Source: an uncultured Bacteroides sp.
Lineage (GTDB): Bacteria; Bacteroidota; Bacteroidia; Bacteroidales; Bacteroidaceae
NCBI GenBank assembly: GCA_900766195.1
Contig: CAAFUN010000017.1
Coordinates: forward strand, 21,912-85,911
Direction: 5' to 3'
Length of the DNA stretch: 64,000 nt
How positions within the stretch are numbered: the first letter of the stretch is position 1; every line of letters begins with the position of its first letter. The notes under the pieces were generated by a model. That model was not told where the DNA came from. It made no database searches and saw only the letters and a program-made list of their open reading frames with translations. Of the stretch, positions 7,224 to 14,346 are shown piece by piece. The position numbers and the translations under genes are program-made.

Positions 7224-9878
7224 TTACAACCACCTGTGGTATCTCTTCACATACAAACCTTTTATAAATTGTGTAAGGAAACAGTATCCCAAAAGTATTC
7301 CAATCAACCAAGGGAAGTATGACCATGGTAAAGGCATAAGACCGACAGACGCTCCGAGGCTTGTAAACGGAATGATAATACCTATTATCATTATAGTGAA
7401 GGTGGTAACCATAACCAGTAGAGAGGCTCTGCTTTGAATAAAAGGTATTTTCCGCGTACGTATCATATGTACAATCAATGTTTGCGAAAGAAGACCTTCA
7501 ATAAACCATCCGGATTGGAACAAGGACTGCATTTCAGGATTCGTACATTTGAACACATACCACATGACCAAATAGGTGGCAATATCGAAAATAGAACTGA
7601 TAGGTCCTATTCGTATCATAAATCGTTTTAGGTCAGACGCATTCCATTTGCGTGGTATTGCCAAGTATTCTTTATCTACATTATCAAAAGGTATCGTTAC
7701 CTGAGAAATATCGTAAAGCAGGTTTTGAATAAGCAAATGTATCGGCAACATAGGTAGGAACGGCAAAAATGCACTAGCCACTAACACACTGAACATATTA
7801 CCAAAATTGGAGCTCGCTGTCATTTTAATATACTTCATGATATTGCCAAATATCTTACGGCCTTCAAGCACTCCCTCTTCAAGCACCATCAGATCTTTCT
7901 CCAATAGAATTATATCAGCACTTTCCTTTGCAATATCTACAGCTGTATCTACCGAAATACCTATATCGGATTGGCGAAGGGCGGAAGCATCATTTATTCC
8001 GTCTCCTAGAAACCCTACAGTGTTTCCTTGATCTTGTAGTAGACTAATGATTCGAGTTTTTTGCATTGGGGTAAGTTTTGCAAATACTTTAGCCTTCTCT
8101 ATCCTTGCCGTTAACTCATCATCATTCATCTTTTCAATTTCATTTCCAAGCAAAGCATACTCCGTATCAACTCCAATCTGCCGACAAATATTTTTTACGA
8201 CTTCCTCATTATCTCCTGATAGTACTTTAACTTCCACTCCATGTTCATGCAATTGCCTGATTGCCTTGGATGCGGATATTTTAGGTGGATCTAAAAATGC
8301 TAATAGTCCTATTAGCACCATATTTTGCTCATCTCCTACTCCGAAACTATGCCCTTTCTCGACCCAACTTTTTTGGGCTACTGCAATAACCCGCAACCCC
8401 TCTTTATTTAGACTTAAAGTATCCGATAAAATAGTAGATCGTAATGCATTGTTTAATTCAACTACTTTTCCGTTAAGCTCCACATAAGAGCAGCTACTTA
8501 AAATTTCTTCAATGGCACCTTTGGTTATAATTTGGCATTTACCGTTTCTGTCTTCTATTACCACGGACATTTTACGACGGTTAAAATCAAAAGGTATCTC
8601 ATCTATTTTAATATAATCCTTCTCCAGATCTTCAAAGCCAAGCTCTATAGTATGCGATAATATGGCCTGATCCATCAGATTTTTTAATCCTGTTTGAAAA
8701 AAACTGTTGAAATATGCATGGCGCAATACTCTGACATCTTCTTCCCCTGATATATTCAGATAGCGTTCCAACACTATTTTATCGTGGGTTAATGTGCCGG
8801 TTTTATCTGTGCAAAGAATGTTCATAGCACCAAAATTCTGAATAGAATTGAGGTTCTTGACAATTGTTTTACGCTTAGCCATCTTGACAGCTCCTTTTGC
8901 CAAATTGGAAGTAACTATCATTGGCAACATTTCGGGAGTGAGCCCCACAGCTACAGACAAGGCAAAAAGAAATGCATTAAACCAGTCGCCTTTGGTAAAA
9001 CCGTTGATAAAAAACACGAAAGGAACCATCACCAACATAAAGCGTATAAGAAGAAGGCTGACATTATTAATTCCTTTATCAAAACTATTCTGAGCTCGTT
9101 TCCCTACAATATTTTTAGCAATCGTTCCCAAATAGGTATTGTCTCCTGTACTCACCACAACAGCTTTCGCTGCTCCGCTTATTACATTCGAACCCATAAA
9201 ACAAATATTGTTAAGCTCTATAACACTTCCTGTCTTAGGATATTTTCCTAAAAGTTCAGTGGTTTTCTCTACTGCCTCAGATTCTCCTGTAAGTGAGGAC
9301 TCACTAATAAACAGATCTTTTGCCTCAGTAACCCGAACGTCGGCAGGAATCATATCTCCTGCCGAAAGGAATATGACATCTCCTGGAACCAAATCAACTA
9401 TATTTATATCGATAAACGTCTCTGCTCCTTTGCGAAAAACAGAGGCTTTATTATTTACCATTTTCTTGAGAGATTCGCTTGCCTTATTTGATTTCCATTC
9501 TTGAGAGAAACGGAGCAGAGCGCTCAATGTTACCATTGTGGTTATGATGATTACGGTCATCCATTCTCTATCTTGGGCAGGAGCTAAAAAGACATCCAAT
9601 ATCATGGAAACTACCGCCAAAAACATAAGTATTCCGATAAAAGGATTAATAAAAGCCCTTATCAGTAAAACGAACCAATTACTGCTCTTTTCTGCTACAA
9701 CTTCATTCTTGCCATATACTTTCAGTCTTTCAGAAGCTTCCGCCTCATACAATCCGGCACTACGTGAATCCAGAAAAGAATAAATGTGTTTGTTGGACTG
9801 TGACGCTGCTAAGAATAGCTTTTCTGCATTGAACTGAAACTTATTCTCTTTTTTTTTATCCCATTTAAATAGCTTCAT
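7224..9878 (-). CDS. mgtA: Magnesium-translocating P-type ATPase (MgtA/MgtB type)
   Basis: An 884-residue P3B-type ATPase, close to the family length of about 900. Visible motifs are TGES (197-200, actuator domain), the membrane motif VGLTPEMLPMIV (311-322), the phosphorylation motif DKTGTLT with D358, and the hinge GDGIND (625-630). The C-terminal membrane helices are present. The family imports Mg2+ across the inner membrane. Here it stands directly upstream of a metal efflux operon and next to a two-component system, an unusual company that may mean a broader divalent-cation stress response. The promoter region carries four phased CTAA repeats. The start is preceded by a good -7 element at 9912-9920. 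Confidence 0.92.
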   Translation of the reverse strand: MKLFKWDKKKENKFQFNAEKLFLAASQSNKHIYSFLDSRSAGLYEAEASERLKVYGKNEVVAEKSSNWFVLLIRAFINPFIGILMFLAVVSMILDVFLAPAQDREWMTVIIITTMVTLSALLRFSQEWKSNKASESLKKMVNNKASVFRKGAETFIDINIVDLVPGDVIFLSAGDMIPADVRVTEAKDLFISESSLTGESEAVEKTTELLGKYPKTGSVIELNNICFMGSNVISGAAKAVVVSTGDNTYLGTIAKNIVGKRAQNSFDKGINNVSLLLIRFMLVMVPFVFFINGFTKGDWFNAFLFALSVAVGLTPEMLPMIVTSNLAKGAVKMAKRKTIVKNLNSIQNFGAMNILCTDKTGTLTHDKIVLERYLNISGEEDVRVLRHAYFNSFFQTGLKNLMDQAILSHTIELGFEDLEKDYIKIDEIPFDFNRRKMSVVIEDRNGKCQIITKGAIEEILSSCSYVELNGKVVELNNALRSTILSDTLSLNKEGLRVIAVAQKSWVEKGHSFGVGDEQNMVLIGLLAFLDPPKISASKAIRQLHEHGVEVKVLSGDNEEVVKNICRQIGVDTEYALLGNEIEKMNDDELTARIEKAKVFAKLTPMQKTRIISLLQDQGNTVGFLGDGINDASALRQSDIGISVDTAVDIAKESADIILLEKDLMVLEEGVLEGRKIFGNIMKYIKMTASSNFGNMFSVLVASAFLPFLPMLPIHLLIQNLLYDISQVTIPFDNVDKEYLAIPRKWNASDLKRFMIRIGPISSIFDIATYLVMWYVFKCTNPEMQSLFQSGWFIEGLLSQTLIVHMIRTRKIPFIQSRASLLVMVTTFTIMIIGIIIPFTSLGASVGLMPLPWSYFPWLIGILLGYCFLTQFIKGLYVKRYHRWL

Positions 9879-9911
9879 AACATTCGTTTTTTACGATTAT
9901 TTATTTTCGTC

Positions 9912-9920
9912 GCAAAAGTA
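9912..9920 (-). promoter_or_regulatory. -7 promoter element of mgtA
   Basis: On the minus strand TACTTTTGC matches TAnnTTTGC. It lies about 35 bases before the mgtA start codon. No TTTG is seen at the -33 position, where the phased repeats lie instead, as expected for an activator-dependent promoter. Confidence 0.6.
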
Positions 9921-9939
9921 GAATGATGGAATGTATGGA

Positions 9940-9983
9940 GCAGTTAGAGATTTATTAGAGCAGTATTAGAAAAGTATTAGGAT
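9940..9983 (-). promoter_or_regulatory. Four CTAA repeats at exact 11-bp spacing (operator candidate)
   Basis: On the plus strand TTAG starts at 9944, 9955, 9966 and 9977, always 11 bases apart. The longer unit AGTATTAG occurs exactly twice (9962 and 9973). The array begins about 24 bases upstream of the mgtA -7 element and covers the -33 region. Such arrays of direct repeats one helical turn apart are typical operators of OmpR/PhoB-family regulators. A gene for one (11473-12168) is nearby. Confidence 0.6.
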
Positions 9984-10105
9984 AGATTATATTTTTAATA
10001 TAAACCAATATCATAATCTATTCTAGAATGAGTAATAAGCTCCTTAGACTTGAATATGAAATATACGATACAAATCCTTAGAAAATAAGAGAAAGGAAGT
10101 AAAAC

Positions 10106-11476
10106 TTAAATATGAGGAATTTCGACGACAAACGTAGTGCCTTCTCCAATTTGAGAATGAATCGTGATTATCCCATTATGAAGAAGAATAATTCTCTTTG
10201 TCAAAGTCATTCCGATGCCTTGTCCTTTTGTTCGAGTACTATTTCCCCCTCTATAAAAAGGAGTAAATATTTTCTCTAATTCCTCCTTTGGAATACCTAT
10301 TCCAGCATCAGAAAAACGGATAATCGCATTCTTTTCAAAGAATGAAATCTGCACATCAGAAGATTTGTTATCTGAAAACTTACAGTTATTCTCTATTAGA
10401 TTAACGAATGCTATTTTTAGCAGATAAGCATTCCCTCTCACAGTAATCATGCTGTCATCTTCTGAATTCTCGTCAAAAATTAAGTCAATGGAATAATTCT
10501 TATTGACTTTCAGCACCATTTCACGGGCATCAAGTAAAAGTTCGTCCAACCTCAATTCTTCCGTTACAATCTGGCTGAAGTCATAATTTGCTTTTGCAAG
10601 ATCAAGCAATCCTGTTATTAGATGCTTTAGATTTTTAGCATCATCAAAAGCATTGATAATAATCATTTTATATTCTTCCCCTGTTCGTTGTTCACGGAGC
10701 AAGGCTACCTCAAGTTCTGTAGTCAAAGCCGCTAGCGGAGTTCTTAATTCATGAGCAACATTGCTGACAAACATTTTCTGACTATCGAACGATTTTTCCA
10801 GTCGGTCAAGCATTCGATTGAAAGTTTCGGAGAGTTCATCTAATTCGTCATGTTCTTTTTTTACAGCAAGACGGGTATCTAGATTGGATTCACTAATAAC
10901 ATCTACTTCATCGACTATCATACTTACAGGTCGCAATGCTCCACGGGCTAGATAATAGCCAAGAATGGAAAGAATAACCAACCCCGAAAGCCATAAGACT
11001 ATCAATAAGGTGGTAAGGCTATTCAATTTAGCATAACCATAGCCGTCATATGCAGCCGCTGTAATCACATAATCAACTCCCTCATACCTGTAAATCATAG
11101 CAATGCCCTGATAGCTGCCTTCGTAAAACTCCAACTCCTTTTTTCGTATGGTGTTTTTTATTAATTCGGGTGTTTCTTTTATAATATCAATCTCTTGTGC
11201 ATCATGATAAAGCAATTTGAAATTAGTTGTATAAACGGCAACTTCTACTTCATCAATAAACTGTCGGTTATTGCGGTATATTGATTGCATAGTCTTGGCA
11301 TCTACGCGACCGCTAAGAAATAAGTTGGCTTTTGTTACAGCTTCGCGGGTGAGATCACGAAAGAATTCCTTTTCACGACTATGTTCCGAGTGTAGATAAA
11401 CCACCAAGACCACAAGTGAAAAAACGATAGCTGTTGCACTTATGTACCGTAAAGTCAGTTTATGCCTGATTTTCAT
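10106..11476 (-). CDS. Sensor histidine kinase (HAMP, HisKA, HATPase)
   Basis: A 456-residue membrane sensor kinase. Transmembrane helix 1 covers residues 8-28, a periplasmic sensor domain covers about 30-150, and helix 2 covers about 155-177. A HAMP linker comes next, then the H-box AHELRTPLAAL with phosphoacceptor H242. The ATPase domain has the N-box (NLIENNCKFSD) and G-boxes (DAGIGIP, GQGIGMTL). It resembles CusS-like metal sensors in layout. Its ATG overlaps the stop of the response-regulator gene (ATGA), so the two are translated together. The likely targets are mgtA and the efflux genes next door. Confidence 0.92.
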   Translation of the reverse strand: MKIRHKLTLRYISATAIVFSLVVLVVYLHSEHSREKEFFRDLTREAVTKANLFLSGRVDAKTMQSIYRNNRQFIDEVEVAVYTTNFKLLYHDAQEIDIIKETPELIKNTIRKKELEFYEGSYQGIAMIYRYEGVDYVITAAAYDGYGYAKLNSLTTLLIVLWLSGLVILSILGYYLARGALRPVSMIVDEVDVISESNLDTRLAVKKEHDELDELSETFNRMLDRLEKSFDSQKMFVSNVAHELRTPLAALTTELEVALLREQRTGEEYKMIIINAFDDAKNLKHLITGLLDLAKANYDFSQIVTEELRLDELLLDAREMVLKVNKNYSIDLIFDENSEDDSMITVRGNAYLLKIAFVNLIENNCKFSDNKSSDVQISFFEKNAIIRFSDAGIGIPKEELEKIFTPFYRGGNSTRTKGQGIGMTLTKRIILLHNGIITIHSQIGEGTTFVVEIPHI

Positions 11477-12168
11477 AATCGGAATGATAAAATAAAACCC
11501 ATACCAGGTTTGGTATGAATCAATTTTACATCGAAGTCACGATCTATCTTTTTCCGGAGATAGTTGATATAGACATCTATAAAATTCGTGCCAGTATCAA
11601 AATGCGTATTCCATACCTGTTCCGATATCTCAGTACGCGAAAGCACTCTTTCCGGATTTTGCATCATGTAGACCAGTAAATTAAACTCCTTAGGAGTGAG
11701 CTTTATCTCCTGATTATTCCGGTAAACAGTCTTTGTCAATAGGTTTGCTTGCAAATCAGCATAGATAAGTTCTTTTACCTGTTGCTTATCGTCTTCGGGA
11801 CTCTTCCGTTTTAGCAGTACCCTTATCCTCGCCTCCAACTCCCGTATATCAAAAGGTTTAACCATATAATCATCTGCCCCAGCATCAAATCCTTCCAATT
11901 TGTCGTCTGTGGCTCCGAGAGCAGTTAGCATAATAACCGGAATATTTCTATTCTGCTCTTTTATCTCCTTCACCAAATCAAACCCATTCATCTTCGGAAG
12001 TATAATGTCTGAGATAACTAGTTCATACTGCCCCGATCGAAATAGTCTTAACCCCATTTCGGCATCGTATGCAACGAAAGCCAGATAACCCATTTCTTCT
12101 AATCCGCGTCGAAGAACATCGGCAACACGTTGTTCGTCCTCTATGATAAGTATTTTATTCATTGACAT
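11473..12168 (-). CDS. OmpR-family response regulator
   Basis: A 231-residue two-domain regulator. The receiver domain (about 4-120) has the acidic pair E10/D11, the phosphorylation site D54 (VISDIILPKMNG) and the switch Lys K104 (MVKPFD). The C-terminal winged helix (about 135-229) shows the family pattern, with LTPKEFNLLVYMMQNPERVLSR and the recognition helix region DVYINYLRKKI. It is the first gene of a two-gene operon with its kinase and has its own -7 element at 12185-12192. OmpR-family proteins bind tandem direct repeats, which fits the array upstream of mgtA. Confidence 0.93.
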   Translation of the reverse strand: MSMNKILIIEDEQRVADVLRRGLEEMGYLAFVAYDAEMGLRLFRSGQYELVISDIILPKMNGFDLVKEIKEQNRNIPVIMLTALGATDDKLEGFDAGADDYMVKPFDIRELEARIRVLLKRKSPEDDKQQVKELIYADLQANLLTKTVYRNNQEIKLTPKEFNLLVYMMQNPERVLSRTEISEQVWNTHFDTGTNFIDVYINYLRKKIDRDFDVKLIHTKPGMGFILSFRL

Positions 12169-12184
12169 ACAAGGTATCTATATA

Positions 12185-12192
12185 CAAAGATA
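12185..12192 (-). promoter_or_regulatory. -7 promoter element of the response-regulator operon
   Basis: On the minus strand TATCTTTG matches TAnnTTTG. It lies 17 bases before the start codon of the response regulator. Confidence 0.55.
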
Positions 12193-12229
12193 GTTATAAA
12201 AAAAATATTTATTTGCCATACGAAAAGAA

Positions 12230-12564
12230 ATGTATTATTACCACTCAAAGAAACTAAGAAGCATTTTATTCTTTATCGTTATAGTCTTGTATAGTAGCCT
12301 AACCGTAGCACAAGGTACATTGCCGACGGACATATTCAAAGAAAACAAACTACTAAAAAAGAAAGTATTCTATACCAACTCCACTCTGAATGGATTTCCG
12401 GAGTACATCAGTTTTGGTATTCCAGCAGTACATCAAACGGGTACGTTTACATGTCAGTGGATATAGATAAGAAAATTAATAGATCGCTTTTCGACCATAA
12501 AGAACTCTCCGCGCTACTTAGCAAACAGAGTAAAAAATGTGAAAGCATTAAATCTGCTTCATAA
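12230..12564 (+). pseudogene. Small secreted protein gene split by a -1 frame change
   Basis: Frame 1 from the ATG at 12230 encodes a signal peptide (about residues 9-27, ending in VAQ) and then a short mature part, and stops at 12464-12466. The -1 frame stays open from about 12356 to a stop at 12562-12564 and reads like real protein (for example WYSSSTSNGYVYMSVDIDKK). The two frames meet at CTA AAA AAG (12353-12361), which contains the classic slippery heptamer A AAA AAG in the correct phase. A joined product would have about 110 residues. It may be a pseudogene by loss or gain of an A, a sequencing error, or programmed frameshifting. I do not recognise the family. Confidence 0.5.
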
Positions 12565-12607
12565 CCAAATCACTATAAGCAAAGATCAAGACAGTCTTTT
12601 TTGCATT

Positions 12608-12655
12608 AAAAAAGAGTGCTCGTTATAACAATGTTATAACGAGCACTCTTTTCAT
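12608..12655. terminator. Bidirectional intrinsic terminator
   Basis: AAAGAGTGCTCGTTATAAC (12611-12629) pairs over 19 bases with its complement at 12633-12651. An A-run lies before the stem and a T-run after it. It separates the small secreted gene (plus strand) from the Cys-rich gene (minus strand) and can serve both. Confidence 0.85.
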
Positions 12656-12677
12656 CTATCGGTAGTTATTGCTACTA

Positions 12678-12938
12678 TTATTTCTTATCAGCTGCCTTAT
12701 CAGTAGCTTTCTTTGAGCAGCATTTTGCATTAGCATTTGCAGCATCTTTCTTTGCATCAGCATTTTTTGAACAACATTTCTTGTCACCCTCTTTCTTTGG
12801 ACAGCATTTCTTGTCATCACTCTTCTTACAACATTGTTCAGTCTTAGCCTTTGCATCTTTTTTTACATCTTGCGCGTTAACTGTACCAAAAGCAACCATA
12901 GCAAAAGCAAAAGCTGCACAAACCATAAATTTCTTCAT
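12678..12938 (-). CDS. Small secreted protein with four Cys-Cys pairs
   Basis: An 86-residue protein with a standard signal peptide (residues 1-22, ending VNAQ). The mature part is almost only Lys, Asp, Ala and Asn around four repeated Cys pairs: EQCCKKS, KKCCPKK, KKCCSKN and AKCCSKK. The pairs are 10-24 residues apart. It is highly charged, low in complexity, and without predicted globular structure by eye. Repeated CC motifs can bind soft metals or form disulfides. Its position near a metal efflux system and its two-component regulator makes metal binding a reasonable guess, but nothing in the sequence proves it. It ends at a strong shared terminator. Confidence 0.7.
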   Translation of the reverse strand: MKKFMVCAAFAFAMVAFGTVNAQDVKKDAKAKTEQCCKKSDDKKCCPKKEGDKKCCSKNADAKKDAANANAKCCSKKATDKAADKK

Positions 12939-13138
12939 AATTCCTTTTTTTTAATATTATCAATCTAAAACCTATTTGATTATAATAACTCTTTTTTGAG
13001 CTATTAGTTCAGAATAAAAATATGATTAATCTCTAAAATATGTAAGATTATCTATATTTCCGCCGTTATTAGCACCACTCCTTATCCAATTAAAGAGCTT
13101 TTTAGTACTATATACTTATATAAATGAGGTTTTTTATT

Positions 13139-13147
13139 TAAGTTTGC
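13139..13147 (+). promoter_or_regulatory. -7 promoter element of the HipA-like gene
   Basis: TAAGTTTGC matches TAnnTTTGC and lies 55 bases before the start codon at 13203. Confidence 0.45.
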
Positions 13148-13202
13148 ACAAGGATACTGTAACAACAGTACTATTTTAATTTAATAACCGGATATTGCAT
13201 AA

Positions 13203-13985
13203 ATGGAATTACGTACGGTAAATTTAGTCCGATATATAACTCCGCTACGAGAAGGTGGTTCGCTGCCAGCCCTGGCTGAGGCCGATGATGATTTTAAATA
13301 TGTCGTCAAGTTCCGAGGTGCGGGACACGGAACAAAAGCACTTATAGCTGAACTGATTGGTGGAGAAATTGCCCGCGTATTAGGATTAAAAGTACCGGAG
13401 TTAGTATTTTTGAATCTAGATGAAGCTTTTGGGCAAAGTGAAGGTGATGAGGAAATACAAGATCTGCTAAAAGCTAGTAGAGGATTAAATATTGGGCTAC
13501 ACTTCCTATCGGGAGCTTTGACATTTGATCCGGTTGCAGTAAAGACAGATCCAAAGCTAGCTTCATATATTGTTTGGTTGGATGCTTTTTTGACCAACAT
13601 AGACCGCACTGTCCGTAACACAAACATGCTTATGTGGCATAAAGAGCTATGGCTCATCGACCATGGGTCTTCGCTCCTTTTTCATCATTCATGGGAGAAT
13701 ATAGAGCAACACGCCCTAAGCCCATTCACCTATATCAAAAATCACGTGCTCTTGCCCGAAGCATCCCTGCTAGAAGAGAGCGATGCAGAAATAAAGAAGA
13801 TCCTAACGGAAAAAGATATTTATGATATTGTTTCTCTTATACCGGATGACTGGTTGCACTGGAATGATGCAGAGCTTACTCCTGAAGAAATCAGGGACAT
13901 CTATATAGACTTTTTATGCAAAAGAAGAGAAAACTCCAATATTTTTATAAATGAAGCAAAGCATGCAAGAGAAGCACTTATATGA
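13203..13985 (+). CDS. HipA-like kinase family protein
   Basis: A 260-residue single-domain protein related to the HipA kinase fold. Landmarks are a candidate ATP-binding Lys (K36, YVVKFRG), a catalytic-loop-like stretch NIDRTVRNTNML (D134, N139) and a metal-binding Asp in LIDHG (D153). It is much shorter than classical HipA (about 440 residues), lacks the N-terminal HipA domain, and has no HipB-type partner next to it. Instead its end overlaps the start of a DUF3037 gene by 35 bases, a pairing often seen in this family. Substrate and role are unknown. Toxin activity should not be assumed. Confidence 0.75.
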   Translation: MELRTVNLVRYITPLREGGSLPALAEADDDFKYVVKFRGAGHGTKALIAELIGGEIARVLGLKVPELVFLNLDEAFGQSEGDEEIQDLLKASRGLNIGLHFLSGALTFDPVAVKTDPKLASYIVWLDAFLTNIDRTVRNTNMLMWHKELWLIDHGSSLLFHHSWENIEQHALSPFTYIKNHVLLPEASLLEESDAEIKKILTEKDIYDIVSLIPDDWLHWNDAELTPEEIRDIYIDFLCKRRENSNIFINEAKHAREALI

Positions 13986-14346
13986 ATATGCTGTAATCCG
14001 CATTGTCCCTAAAGTGGAACGTGAAGAGTTTCTTAATGTGGGCGTTATCTTGTTTTCAAAAAAAGCCAGATATATCAAAGCCTTATATCATGTCAATACT
14101 ACAAAACTGGATCTTTACTCATCGGACATAGACCGAAAATTATTAGAAGAACATCTAGAAGCATTTGACAAAATATGTTCTGGCCGTAAAGATGGAGGCC
14201 CAATAGCTTTACTTGATATTCCCGAAAGATTTCGATGGCTTACTGCTACACGTAGTTCATGCATACAAACATCGCGCCCTCATAGCGGATTCTCAGGAGA
14301 TCTTAATAAAACACTAGAAAAGTTATATAACGAATTGGTTTTATGA
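13951..14346 (+). CDS. DUF3037 family protein
   Basis: A 131-residue protein with the DUF3037 pattern: an N-terminal YEYAVIRIVPKVEREEFLNVG block, a central acidic helix, and the C-terminal LTATRSSCIQTSRPH motif followed by a short helix. No function is established for the family. It overlaps the HipA-like gene by 35 bases, so the two are surely co-transcribed and may act together. Its stop overlaps the stop of the convergent helicase gene by 6 bases. An alternative start at the second Met (MQEKHLYEY) would reduce the overlap. Confidence 0.75.
   Translation: MKQSMQEKHLYEYAVIRIVPKVEREEFLNVGVILFSKKARYIKALYHVNTTKLDLYSSDIDRKLLEEHLEAFDKICSGRKDGGPIALLDIPERFRWLTATRSSCIQTSRPHSGFSGDLNKTLEKLYNELVL

Noticed and set aside
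9940..9983. Repeats as an origin iteron set
   Set aside because: They are too short, lie directly over a promoter, and no replication gene is nearby.
12656..12856. Arg/Gln-rich frame on the minus strand
   Set aside because: It is a frame-shifted shadow of the Cys-pair protein gene and is produced by the same repetitive codons.
13203..14346. Classical HipBA toxin-antitoxin system
   Set aside because: The kinase lacks the N-terminal HipA part, and the partner is a DUF3037 protein and not an HTH antitoxin.
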